A stretch of DNA of 53,092 nucleotides from positions 1 through 53,092 of the forward strand of contig VGKQ01000005.1 of NCBI GenBank assembly GCA_016866995.1, written 5' to 3'. Shown here in pieces: positions 16,423 to 25,326 of the stretch (positions within the stretch are counted from its first letter, which is position 1; every line of letters begins with the position of its first letter). This DNA is from Candidatus Pacearchaeota archaeon. Its GTDB lineage: Archaea > Nanobdellota > Nanobdellia > Pacearchaeales > GW2011-AR1. Made by a program: the position numbers and the translations under genes. The notes beneath the pieces are model-generated. The model made no database searches, had not been told where the DNA came from, and saw only the letters and a program-made list of their open reading frames with translations.

Positions 16423-16899
16423 ATGGAAAAAATTAAATCAATTTCTGAACTTGCTGAAACAATTCAAGATTTAAAACAGCAAGGCAAAAAAATAGTATGG
16501 ACAAATGGTTGTTTTGATTTGCTTCATGAAGGGCATATTAAATACTTGAAAAAAGCCAAGGAGCAGGGTGATTTTCTTGTTATAGGCTTAAATTCAGATT
16601 TATCAGTAAAAAGGCTTAAAGGAAAGAACAGGCCGGTAATTTCCGAGAAAGCCAGGGCAGAAATTCTTGCGTCTCTTGAATGTGTTGATTTTATAATAAT
16701 TTTTGATGAAGATTCTCCTGCCAAATATTTAAGCATGCTCAAGCCAGATGTTTATGTTAAGGGAGGGGATTATACTATTGATACTATAAATCAAGATGAG
16801 AGAAGGATTATTGAAAATTATGGCGGAAAAATATTTATAACAGGATTAATTGCGGGAATTTCAACATCAAAAATAATAGAAAAAGTAAAAAGCCAATAA
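16423..16899 (+). CDS. rfaE2: RfaE2/HldE-type sugar-phosphate nucleotidyltransferase
   Basis: A 158-residue cytidylyltransferase-fold enzyme. It has VWTNGCFDLLHEGHIKYLKKA with the HxGH site, VKRLKGKNRPV, VYVKGGDY and the ISTSKI motif. Closest family is the C-terminal half of HldE, which makes ADP-D-glycero-beta-D-manno-heptose from heptose-1-phosphate and ATP. The kinase half is absent, as in stand-alone RfaE2. With the GT9 gene it forms a small heptose-like module. Other nucleotidyltransferases of this fold (for example FAD or glycerol-3-phosphate types) are less likely. Confidence 0.83.
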   Translation: MEKIKSISELAETIQDLKQQGKKIVWTNGCFDLLHEGHIKYLKKAKEQGDFLVIGLNSDLSVKRLKGKNRPVISEKARAEILASLECVDFIIIFDEDSPAKYLSMLKPDVYVKGGDYTIDTINQDERRIIENYGGKIFITGLIAGISTSKIIEKVKSQ

Positions 16900-16944
16900 A
16901 AATACAAAGCAAAGTAATAAAAACTCATTAATTTTTAAAAAAAG

Positions 16945-18471
16945 ATGAACAAAGAAGAAGCAAAAGAGAAAATAAGAGCGTGGCTTAAAGACAGGCATAA
17001 TCTTGCATTTCTTGCAATTCTTTTATTTGCAGTAATACTCAGATTATATTTTTTCTCTCTTACTATAAACCAGCCATTATGGTGGGACGAGTCTGAATAC
17101 ATGCTAAAGGCAAAAAATATAGCCTTGGGAACTCCAGATACTGGCTGGACACAGCTCCGTCCTTTCTTATTTCCTTATTTCTCTTCAATATTTTTTTATT
17201 TTGGATTTGGCATTGGATTCATAAAATTTATTCTTATATTATTGTCAATAGCAAATATTATTCTAGTTTATGTAGTAGGAAAAAACTTGTTCAGCAAGAA
17301 AGCAGCATTAATCGCAACCTTTCTTTTTTCTGTTTTTTATCTTGACTTGTTCTGGGGAAACAGAATTGGAACAAATTCTCCTGAATTATTTTTCGGCTTG
17401 CTTATTTTCTTCTTTTTTCTTCAATACTGGAAGCATGGAAAAGAAAACTATCTTATTCTTATTTTCCCGCTTACAGCAGTAGGTTATCTTCTGAGATTTA
17501 CCTCTCTTCTTTATCTTCTTATTATAATCTTATTTTTGCTGATTGTAAAAAGAAAAGAAGCATTCAAAATCAAGAAACTAAATTACTCTCTGCTTATTTT
17601 TGTTATTATTGCAATTCCTGTCTTTATTTTTGCTTTTTTAAGCGGAACAAATTTATTTTTGAATCTGCAAAATGCACTGCAGGGAACAACATTATACCGA
17701 GGATTTAGTACAGCAATTCCTGTCACTTTCAAGTATATGAATCTTGTTTTCTTCAGTCTTCAAGGCAAGCCATTCACAGGAATATTTTACTTGTTAAATT
17801 TTCTCTTGTTTGCTCTCTTTATAATTGGCTTGCTTTCATTTTACAAACTTTTTTTAATGCTTGATGATGTATTTTCAGGAGGAAAAAAATACTCAAATTA
17901 CTTGTTAATTTTAATATGGCTGATTATAGCTTTATTATTTTACGGCTCTGTAATTGATATTTTTGATGATAGGTATTTTCTTATGGCGTTTCCAGCAATC
18001 TTTCTTGTTATAGGGTTGGGAGCAGAGAGCATATTTAACATTATAAAAAAATCCAGCAAGTATCTTTCAATTATAGTTATAGTTGCAGTTCTGTTGCTAG
18101 GAGGATATTCTCTTATTTCTCATTCTGATGAAATAGTAAAATTCAAGTTAAATACATATGACAGCCTGAAAACAGCCGGCTTGTGGATAAAAGATAATTC
18201 ATCTCCTGGAGATTTTATAATCAGCTCTGCAGTCCCTCAACTAACTTATTATTCTGAAAGAAGCACTTTTCATTTTAATTCAACTCAACAAGAATTCTAT
18301 AACTTCATTCAAGAAAAAAAGCCAAAATATGTAATTTTAACAGCCTGGGAAAAATCTCCGGATTGGGTTTATAAATGGTATCAAAATAATTCTGATATCG
18401 AGCTAGTTAATGCGTTTGCTTCAAAAGACACAGCACAGCCAACAACAATAATTTACAAATTAAAAATTTAA
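16945..18471 (+). CDS. GT39-like polytopic membrane glycosyltransferase
   Basis: A 508-residue membrane protein with about eleven hydrophobic segments. After the first membrane helix is PLWWDESEYM with the catalytic acidic pair D48-E49 typical of GT39/ArnT. A large soluble C-terminal part follows the last helix (near residue 390) and contains a TYYSERSTFHF segment. It should use a polyprenyl-phosphate sugar on the outside face. It is followed 17 nt later by a radical SAM gene. Confidence 0.8.
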   Translation: MNKEEAKEKIRAWLKDRHNLAFLAILLFAVILRLYFFSLTINQPLWWDESEYMLKAKNIALGTPDTGWTQLRPFLFPYFSSIFFYFGFGIGFIKFILILLSIANIILVYVVGKNLFSKKAALIATFLFSVFYLDLFWGNRIGTNSPELFFGLLIFFFFLQYWKHGKENYLILIFPLTAVGYLLRFTSLLYLLIIILFLLIVKRKEAFKIKKLNYSLLIFVIIAIPVFIFAFLSGTNLFLNLQNALQGTTLYRGFSTAIPVTFKYMNLVFFSLQGKPFTGIFYLLNFLLFALFIIGLLSFYKLFLMLDDVFSGGKKYSNYLLILIWLIIALLFYGSVIDIFDDRYFLMAFPAIFLVIGLGAESIFNIIKKSSKYLSIIVIVAVLLLGGYSLISHSDEIVKFKLNTYDSLKTAGLWIKDNSSPGDFIISSAVPQLTYYSERSTFHFNSTQQEFYNFIQEKKPKYVILTAWEKSPDWVYKWYQNNSDIELVNAFASKDTAQPTTIIYKLKI

Positions 18472-18488
18472 GATAAAAAATCAAAAAA

Positions 18489-19946
18489 ATGAATAATAAT
18501 AAAATGAAGATACACTTTCTAATTCCCCCGACAAAAGAAAGAAACCCGGACAGGTTATTTGGCTGCAACTACTCTTTTTTTCTTCAGCATAATATATTCA
18601 TCCTTTATCCTGCAACATATCTCAAGAAAAACGGCTTTTCTGTGAAATTTATAGATTGTGTAATTGAGGAAAAAACTTTAAATGAAGCTTTAGAAGAAGA
18701 GGCAGACGTCTATGTTTTTTATTCTGTATTTCTTTCGAGAGAATTAGACTTGAAAACAGCAGACATAATCCAAGAAAAATGGCAGAACAAGCCAATAGTT
18801 TTTATAGGCGCAGACCCTACAATCTATCCTGAAAAATACTGCAATAATAATCGATTTATAGTAAGGGGAGAGCCAGAAGAAACTCTTCTTGCCCTGTGTC
18901 GCGAGTTCTCAAGAAAAAACAAAAATTTTAAAAAAATAAGAGGATTGAGTTTTTTCAATAAAAAAATAATAAACAATCCTCCAAGAAATTATATAAAAAA
19001 CCTTGACAAACTTCCTTTTCCAGACAGAAATCTTATTGCCAAGCCATTTAAGTATTTCAATCCAAAATTCAGGAAGCTTCCTTCAACAACAATGCTTACT
19101 TCAAGAGGTTGCGCATTCAGATGTGAATTCTGCATTCCAAATTCATTAAGTTTTGCAAGAGAAGTTGAATGGAAGAAATATTTTAAGAAAAAACCGCCTG
19201 TTGCAATGAGAACTCCGGAGAATATAATCCAGGAATTTAGATTAATAAAAAATCAGGGTTACAAGTCAGTATTTATAGTCGATGACCAGTTTGTATGGGG
19301 GAAAGAAAGGACAATAAAAATACTTAAAGGAATAAGAAATTTTGGAATAGAAATTTCTCTTCTCGCAAGATGCGACATGCTTTCTGATGAAGATATTGTC
19401 AAAGAAATGGCTTTGTCAAATGTGAAATTTATTGACTTGGGAATAGAATCTTTCAGCCAGGAAATTTTAAAGGATGTAAGAAAAGACTTGGATGTAAAGA
19501 CAATACATAAATGCGTAAATAACTTAAAAAAATATAATATTGAGCCAGAAGTGAATATTGTTCTTGGCTGTTCTCCTCTTGAAACAAAAAAAACAATAAA
19601 AAATACAATTAATGAAGTCAAGAAGATGGATGTTGAGGTTGTTCATGCAACTGTCTGCACTCCTTTCCCCGGAACAGATTTTCGAGAAAGAGCTATAAAA
19701 AATAAATGGACAGAAGACAGGGATTATGTTCCTATTGACCCCGGAGCAGACTCTTTAATAGAATATCCTCATCTCAAAAGAAAAGAGCTTGTAAAATCAG
19801 TAAAATCAGTGTATAGAAAGCATTACTTCTCCCCAAGATACATATTAAAACAGCTTTTAAAAACACGCTCCCTCGCTGAATTAAAAAACAAGGCAAGAGC
19901 CGGATTTGGCATTTTCAAAAATATAATAATTTCAAGGAAAAAATGA
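18489..19946 (+). CDS. B12-binding domain radical SAM protein
   Basis: A 485-residue enzyme resembling the gene at 4024. The N-terminal cobalamin domain has DVYVFYSVFLSRELD and KPIVFIGADPTIYP. The cluster motif is C208, C212 and C215 in TSRGCAFRCEFC. The core has the LGIESFSQEILKDVRK segment and VNIVLGCSPLETKK. A C-terminal basic helix follows. It overlaps the next GT2 gene by 4 nt (ATGA). It likely modifies a sugar or lipid. An alternative ATG lies at codon 6. Confidence 0.86.
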   Translation: MNNNKMKIHFLIPPTKERNPDRLFGCNYSFFLQHNIFILYPATYLKKNGFSVKFIDCVIEEKTLNEALEEEADVYVFYSVFLSRELDLKTADIIQEKWQNKPIVFIGADPTIYPEKYCNNNRFIVRGEPEETLLALCREFSRKNKNFKKIRGLSFFNKKIINNPPRNYIKNLDKLPFPDRNLIAKPFKYFNPKFRKLPSTTMLTSRGCAFRCEFCIPNSLSFAREVEWKKYFKKKPPVAMRTPENIIQEFRLIKNQGYKSVFIVDDQFVWGKERTIKILKGIRNFGIEISLLARCDMLSDEDIVKEMALSNVKFIDLGIESFSQEILKDVRKDLDVKTIHKCVNNLKKYNIEPEVNIVLGCSPLETKKTIKNTINEVKKMDVEVVHATVCTPFPGTDFRERAIKNKWTEDRDYVPIDPGADSLIEYPHLKRKELVKSVKSVYRKHYFSPRYILKQLLKTRSLAELKNKARAGFGIFKNIIISRKK

Positions 19947-20944
19947 AAAAAAAGCAATTTAGTGTAAGCATAATGATTCCTACTTATAACCGGGCAGAAA
20001 TGCTTGAAAAAGCACTGCTTTCTTTAAATGAGTTAGACTATCCAAAAAACAAGTATGAAGTTATTGTTGTAAATGACGGCTCAACAGATAATACTCAAGA
20101 AATTGTTAAAAAAACAGCAAAAAAAGTTAGCTACAAACTAAGATATCTATTCCAGAAAAATAAGAAGCTTTCTGCAGCAAGAAATCTTGCGATTAAAAAT
20201 TCTAGTAAAGAAATAATGGTTTCTATTGATGATGATATGATATTCCCAAGAACTTGGCTTAAAAAACTTCTCAAGCCTCTTAAAGATGATAAAACGGGCG
20301 CAGTTGGAGGCCCGTCTATCGCTCCTAAATTTGCATCATTTTTTCAGAGGGCAGTTGACCACTGCATGACAACTTCATTTGTTGGAACAGGCGGAATGAT
20401 TGGGACAACAAAAAAAAGTTTTGTAAAATATTATCCAAGAGGAGGCAACATGGCTGTAAAAAAATCTGTTCTTGATAAGGTTGGCTTATTTGATGAAAAA
20501 TTTATTCCAGCAGAGGAAATAGACTTGGACAAAAGAATAGAAAGAGCAGGATATAATCTTGCTCTTGCAAAAGATGCTGTTGTCTGGCACATGCCACGGG
20601 CTTCTTTAAAAGGATTTCTCAAACAGATTTATTCGAGAGGCGTAATGAAAGTTCAGTTTACAAGAAGATATAAGGAATCGTTTGAATTTTTATATTTTGC
20701 TCCAATGATTGGGGTTCTTGGATTGATTTTTATTATTGTATCATCTTTTTTCTCCAAGTTTCTTTTTCACTCATTCCTGTTTCTCATTCTTGTATATCTT
20801 TTAATACTATTCATAGATTCTCTAATTGCATTAAAAAGAATAAAAGATTTCCGCGTTATTTTTATTGTGCCATTTTTGATGTTTCTCCAGCATTTTACAT
20901 ACGGATTAGGAACTCTTGCAGCATTATTCAAGAAGTCGCAATAA
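19943..20944 (+). CDS. GT2 glycosyltransferase with C-terminal membrane segments
   Basis: A 333-residue protein: GT-A domain up to about residue 235, with SIMIPTYNRAEMLEKAL, VVNDGSTDNTQE and the DxD as SIDDDM. About two to three hydrophobic segments follow at the C terminus. This architecture is common for surface polysaccharide synthases that also anchor or pass the product. It overlaps the radical SAM gene by 4 nt and ends the + strand block 46 bp before the first 102-bp repeat. Confidence 0.85.
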   Translation: MKKKQFSVSIMIPTYNRAEMLEKALLSLNELDYPKNKYEVIVVNDGSTDNTQEIVKKTAKKVSYKLRYLFQKNKKLSAARNLAIKNSSKEIMVSIDDDMIFPRTWLKKLLKPLKDDKTGAVGGPSIAPKFASFFQRAVDHCMTTSFVGTGGMIGTTKKSFVKYYPRGGNMAVKKSVLDKVGLFDEKFIPAEEIDLDKRIERAGYNLALAKDAVVWHMPRASLKGFLKQIYSRGVMKVQFTRRYKESFEFLYFAPMIGVLGLIFIIVSSFFSKFLFHSFLFLILVYLLILFIDSLIALKRIKDFRVIFIVPFLMFLQHFTYGLGTLAALFKKSQ

Positions 20945-20989
20945 AATTAATCTTATTTAAAATTATTATCTCAACAATATAAATTGATA

Positions 20990-21091
20990 TATAATTAATT
21001 TAAGTGATTAATATGGGTAAATATCACAAATTGTAAATATGAATATCTAAAATATAATAAAAATAATTCTTCAATTGGAATATCTAATTAA
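20990..21091. repeat. 102-bp direct repeat, copy 1
   Basis: Identical over all 102 bases to 27653-27754 in the same orientation. It lies in the 217-bp gap between the GT2 gene at 19943 and the minus-strand GT2 at 21162. Inside are two copies of gaatatctaa. Just beyond this copy, 21103-21111 is the inverse of 20999-21007. No coding frame of note is seen. The two copies bracket a six-gene glycosylation block, and copy 2 carries the aglB stop codon. Confidence 0.95.
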
Positions 21092-21161
21092 CATCTAAAT
21101 TTATCACTTAACTATTATTTGTATAATGTACTATTAAATTGCAGATAATTACTTTAATCAA

Positions 21162-21851
21162 CTAACTAACAAATCTATACTTAATTAAAGTCCAGATAGC
21201 TTCTACTCCATCTTTCCACTTAATTTTTTTCCCTTCTGCCATTTTTCTAGGGGAATAATAAATTGGAATTTCAAGAATTTTTATGCCTTTTTTGGCAATT
21301 TTTGCAGTAACTTCTGGGCAGAATTCAAATCTCTTGCATTTTAAGTTTAAGTTTTTAATAATATCTGCTTTCATCATCTTATAGCAAGTTGCCTCATCGG
21401 TTATTTTTATTCTATATAAAAGATTTGCAAGCTTGCTGAGAAATACTCCTCCAATATAAAATGAAGTGTAAGAATGCTCGTTTTTTCCCTTTCCAAGATT
21501 TCTTGAGCCATAAACAACTTCTGCTCTTCCTTTTATTATTGGTTCTAAAAGTTTATTATAATCTTCAGGATTATATTCTAAATCAGCATCCTGCACAATT
21601 ACAATATCTCCTGTAATATTTTTCAGGCCAGTACGTATTGCTCTTCCCTTCCCAAGATTTTTGTTTCCCGGATGTCTCACAACCTTTATTCCTTTAATTT
21701 TCTTCAAAATCTCAGAGGTATTATCTTTTGAGCAGTCATCAATCACGACTATTTCTTTTTTTATAGGCAATTTTACTTTTTTCACTTTCTCAATTATTTC
21801 TTTAATAGTTTTTTCTTCATTATATGCTGGAATAATTATACTTAGCTTCAT
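21162..21851 (-). CDS. GT2 dolichol-phosphate sugar synthase-like (Dpm1 type)
   Basis: A 229-residue GT-A protein without a membrane domain. It has IIPAYNEEKTIKEII, VIDDCSKDNTSEIL and the DxD as VQDADLEYN. The end contains FEFCPEVTAKIAKKGIKI and the GKKIKWKDGVEAIW segment seen in archaeal Dpm1/AglJ-like enzymes. Predicted to charge dolichyl phosphate with a hexose. It lies 18 nt after the GT39-like gene on the same strand, which could use its product. Confidence 0.85.
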   Translation of the reverse strand: MKLSIIIPAYNEEKTIKEIIEKVKKVKLPIKKEIVVIDDCSKDNTSEILKKIKGIKVVRHPGNKNLGKGRAIRTGLKNITGDIVIVQDADLEYNPEDYNKLLEPIIKGRAEVVYGSRNLGKGKNEHSYTSFYIGGVFLSKLANLLYRIKITDEATCYKMMKADIIKNLNLKCKRFEFCPEVTAKIAKKGIKILEIPIYYSPRKMAEGKKIKWKDGVEAIWTLIKYRFVS

Positions 21852-21869
21852 TTTTTCTTGGATTTATTT

Positions 21870-23903
21870 TTAATCTTTTTTATTTATTAGAATATACAGC
21901 AAGATAATTGCTGACAAAAATGCAAGTAAAATTGCAAGATACTGGATTGCTCTTGCTGTTTTATATAATAAATTTGATTCTGAAATATCATCAAAGCTTG
22001 CTCCATTATATCCCACTGGATATAAAAAGAAAGTATGAGTTGAATCTGCCATTGCAAGGGTTTGAGGTGCAAGATTCATTGCAGTTTTATAAACTTTGTA
22101 ATAATCTTCTCCATTTCCAGACAAAAGATAAAACTTATTCTGCTCAATATTTTTTATAGTGGCTTTTTCCTGCGAAATGTTTTTAAAATATGCTGTTATA
22201 TCTTCCATGCTCTTGTTAAAATCCGGCTGATTTGCAATTGTCCCCCAACCGCAATCATCCTTTATACATTCAATATAATAAACAGGAATTGTTGTTCTTC
22301 CTTCTAATTTATTTTGCTCCTGTATAAGCAGTGGAAACTGGGCTGATTCAATATAGTGCTTGTCATTAAAAATCCATGTTAAAGTCCCCCGATAAATTCT
22401 TGAATCAACTACAACAAGCGAGCCGTCTTCAATATTATTCTTATAATTAATCATTTGTGCAATAGCTGATTTTCCATAAAAATGACTGCTTATATATGGC
22501 GACTGATATCCGAGGAAAATAAGCGAAAAAACAATCAAGAAAGCAAGGAGATATATTCTTCTTATCTTTATTTTCTCCTGTATTTTTCCCAGTATTTTGT
22601 CAAGCGAGAATGCAGCAGCAGGAACAAGCAAAAGCAGGACAAAAAGATAGTGCTTTGAAAGAAGAATTATTGATGCAAGATAAAAAAATGGAATTCCAAA
22701 CGAAAGAATAAAAAACCAGAAATAATTTCTGCTTTTCTTGAAGATAAAAATCATTCCAATTGCACCAAGAATAAATACAATAAAATCATTATAAAGTATA
22801 TAAGTCAGTGCATAAAGAGAAGAAGGCATCTTGCTCCATGGCAGCTGTTTTGAGTTTCCAATGAAAAAACCGAGATAATCGGGCTTTGCCTTCCATCCAG
22901 CATCCCACGAATAATACTGGGCCGCAGTTTCTTCTCCATAATGAAAAACTCTTGTAAACTGAAAGTCAAGTATTCCTCTTTCCTGATAAAGAAGATAATT
23001 ATGGATAATAGCAGGCAGAAAAAATATTCCTGCTATTATCAGAAAGATCGCTATTTTCTTTAGAAGATTTCTATTTACAAATAAAAAATACCAAAAAATA
23101 ACACTTAATATACTTATTGCGATTGTAATAAAAATACTATTTATTATACAAATGCGGAGAATATTAACCATAGTAAGACCAGCCTCTCCAGAAAGTTTAA
23201 AAAAATAATATCCAATAAAAATTATTAAAGATAAAATAGCAATAATTATAAAAATTCTATAATTCCTGAGGAACCTCTTATTAACACTTACATAATCTTT
23301 TTTCCAGTTATAATACAAGGCATATAAAATCAAAGGAGGCATGAAAAAGAATACATATATTTTTGTTATTATTCCTAATCCAAATATTATTCCGGATAAA
23401 GCAAATAATGATTTTTTCTCTTTTTTCAGGGCACAAACAAAAAAATACATTCCAAATATTATGAAAAAAACAGCCATTGAGTCCATTTCAGCCATCATAT
23501 TCTTTATTGCAAATGCCGAGATTGCAAGCAAAAACGATGAAATAAGAGATATTTTCTCATCAAAAAACTCCCTGCTTAAAAGATATATTGCGAGAATGCT
23601 TAGTGTGCCAAATAAAATTGAACATACTCTTGAAGCAAGCTGCGTTGTCCCCAATATCTTGTAAAAAATATCTGTAATCAAAAACCAAAGTGATGCTGAC
23701 TGGTGATAAGTCTCTAATTTTCCAGAATTCAGGAAATTAATTGCATGGGTTGCAAATACAGTGTCATCTGCAAACATTCCTGTATTAATTGCTGCAATTA
23801 TTCTTAACACCAATCCGATTATAGCTATTGCAATCAAAAACCTGAATTTTTTATCAAACAATTTTTCAATAAGTTTGTCTACAAAACTATCAGTTTCTGC
23901 CAT
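21870..23903 (-). CDS. GT39-like polytopic membrane glycosyltransferase
   Basis: A 677-residue membrane protein with about twelve hydrophobic segments and a lumenal loop near residues 460-600 containing LVVVDSRIYRGTLTWIF. After the first helix lies MFADDTVFATHAINF with acidic pair D46-D47, the position of the catalytic GT39 pair, Glu replaced by Asp. It has the size and layout of PMT-like protein mannosyltransferases. It is immediately followed (18 nt) by the Dpm1-like GT2 and preceded by a methyltransferase at a 2-nt gap. Confidence 0.78.
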   Translation of the reverse strand: MAETDSFVDKLIEKLFDKKFRFLIAIAIIGLVLRIIAAINTGMFADDTVFATHAINFLNSGKLETYHQSASLWFLITDIFYKILGTTQLASRVCSILFGTLSILAIYLLSREFFDEKISLISSFLLAISAFAIKNMMAEMDSMAVFFIIFGMYFFVCALKKEKKSLFALSGIIFGLGIITKIYVFFFMPPLILYALYYNWKKDYVSVNKRFLRNYRIFIIIAILSLIIFIGYYFFKLSGEAGLTMVNILRICIINSIFITIAISILSVIFWYFLFVNRNLLKKIAIFLIIAGIFFLPAIIHNYLLYQERGILDFQFTRVFHYGEETAAQYYSWDAGWKAKPDYLGFFIGNSKQLPWSKMPSSLYALTYILYNDFIVFILGAIGMIFIFKKSRNYFWFFILSFGIPFFYLASIILLSKHYLFVLLLLVPAAAFSLDKILGKIQEKIKIRRIYLLAFLIVFSLIFLGYQSPYISSHFYGKSAIAQMINYKNNIEDGSLVVVDSRIYRGTLTWIFNDKHYIESAQFPLLIQEQNKLEGRTTIPVYYIECIKDDCGWGTIANQPDFNKSMEDITAYFKNISQEKATIKNIEQNKFYLLSGNGEDYYKVYKTAMNLAPQTLAMADSTHTFFLYPVGYNGASFDDISESNLLYKTARAIQYLAILLAFLSAIILLYILINKKD

Positions 23904-23905
23904 AT

Positions 23906-24496
23906 TTATTTCTCTCCAACAAAAAGATTATTATATCCAAGCTCAAATCTTTCATGTTTAATATTTTTAAATCCTGCCTTTTTTAAATAATATCCTGGCT
24001 CATTGTCAAAATAAGTGTGATGGTCTTTTATCTCGTTGCTGTCTACGAGTTTTAAATTTGCAAGCATGTTTAATACATTCTTAGATTTTTTTGACGGCGT
24101 TGTTATGACAATCTTTCCGTTCTTATTCAGCATTTTATAGCTTTTTTTCAGCAATTCCTTGTAATTTTCTATATGTTCCAGCACTGCCAGCATAGTTATC
24201 ACATCTGCTTTTTTAGAAATTTTTAAATTTTCCAAATCTGCTTTAATAAATATAATATTCTCATAATTCCTTTTTACTTTTTTATCAATGCCTATTCCTT
24301 TTTTAATTCTTTTTCTCATTTTTTTCAAAAAAACCCCCTCTCCGCACCCCATATCAATTAATACTGTATTTTTTGGTATAAACTGGCTGGCTTTTCTTAT
24401 TCTCAGCCACCTAATTATCTTGTCTAATATAGTTTCCCTCATTTTTCCAAAATTATTTCTTTTTTTCATGGTGCTTTTTACTTCACTTTTCTCCAT
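23906..24496 (-). CDS. Class I SAM-dependent methyltransferase
   Basis: A 196-residue methyltransferase with motif I VLIDMGCGEGVFLKKM, a short acidic strand GIGIDK and motif IV VITMLAVLEHI. Small size with no extra domain. Its start overlaps the 3' end of the Alg5-like gene by 19 nt, and the next GT39-like gene starts 2 nt after its stop, so the three form a coupled unit. Glycan or lipid O-methylation is the likely role. Substrate unknown. Confidence 0.82.
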   Translation of the reverse strand: MEKSEVKSTMKKRNNFGKMRETILDKIIRWLRIRKASQFIPKNTVLIDMGCGEGVFLKKMRKRIKKGIGIDKKVKRNYENIIFIKADLENLKISKKADVITMLAVLEHIENYKELLKKSYKMLNKNGKIVITTPSKKSKNVLNMLANLKLVDSNEIKDHHTYFDNEPGYYLKKAGFKNIKHERFELGYNNLFVGEK

Positions 24497-25272
24497 AATA
24501 TTCCTATTACTGGTTTTACAGGGCTTATTAATCTTCTGAATTTTGAATTTATAATTCTCAATTGCACTATTGAAAGAAACATCTGCATGCTGGCTTTTCC
24601 AAGCCTGAGCTTGCTTTTCTCAGCATCTGCCCACACAGTCGGAATTTCTTTTATTTTAAATCCTTTTTTTCTCAGCCTGTAAAGCAAGTCAATATCAAAA
24701 GACCACTGGGTTATTCCAAGTTCTGGCAACACGCTTTTTATTGCGTCTTTCCTGAATATTTTTGCCCCGCACTGGGTGTCTGTGTAAGGCATGAAAAACA
24801 TGCTTCTTATGAGAAAATTAAAAACTCTGCTTGCCATAACCCTCAAAAAAGATTGTTTTGGAGTTACAACAGATTTTTTCAGATATCTGCTTGCAATCAC
24901 TCCATCATAATTTTCTATTTTAGATATAAGGTTAAAATACTCTTCTGCAGATGTTGACATATCTGCATCAACAAATCCAATTAAATCCCAGTCTTGTCTG
25001 CATGCTTCTTTAAATCCCTGAATTATTGCAAAACCCTTTCCTCCTTCCTTGAAATTAAGATATTCTATATTCTTGTACTTTCTCCTCACTTTCTTGACAA
25101 TCTCCTCTGTCCTGTCCTGCGTGTTGTTTATAACAACAAGTATCTCAATTTTTCTGATTTTTTTGTTTTTTCTGAGTTTTGAAAATAATTTTCCGTAGCT
25201 TTCCAGAGTTTTTGATATTCTTTGCTCTTCATTATGAGCAGGCATGACTATGCATAAATTTAATCTGTTCAT
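24478..25272 (-). CDS. Alg5-like dolichyl-phosphate sugar synthase (GT2)
   Basis: A 264-residue GT-A protein. It has VMPAHNEEQRISKTL, the FVDADMSTS metal site near residue 104, and the Alg5 signature TDTQCGAKIFRKDAI followed by QWSFDIDLLYRLRKK. Alg5 moves glucose from UDP-glucose to dolichyl phosphate on the cytoplasmic face. Compare the similar GT2 at 5477. No membrane segment is seen. It probably supplies a GT39-like enzyme of the cluster. Confidence 0.85.
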   Translation of the reverse strand: MNRLNLCIVMPAHNEEQRISKTLESYGKLFSKLRKNKKIRKIEILVVINNTQDRTEEIVKKVRRKYKNIEYLNFKEGGKGFAIIQGFKEACRQDWDLIGFVDADMSTSAEEYFNLISKIENYDGVIASRYLKKSVVTPKQSFLRVMASRVFNFLIRSMFFMPYTDTQCGAKIFRKDAIKSVLPELGITQWSFDIDLLYRLRKKGFKIKEIPTVWADAEKSKLRLGKASMQMFLSIVQLRIINSKFRRLISPVKPVIGILWRKVK

Positions 25273-25326
25273 TTTATTTAATAAGACAATTTATTTTAGT
25301 TTCCTGCACATTATTTTTATTCATTT

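Noticed and set aside
21892-22307. Forward small frames across the GT39-like gene
   Set aside because: They are antisense shadows with no motif and no promoter.
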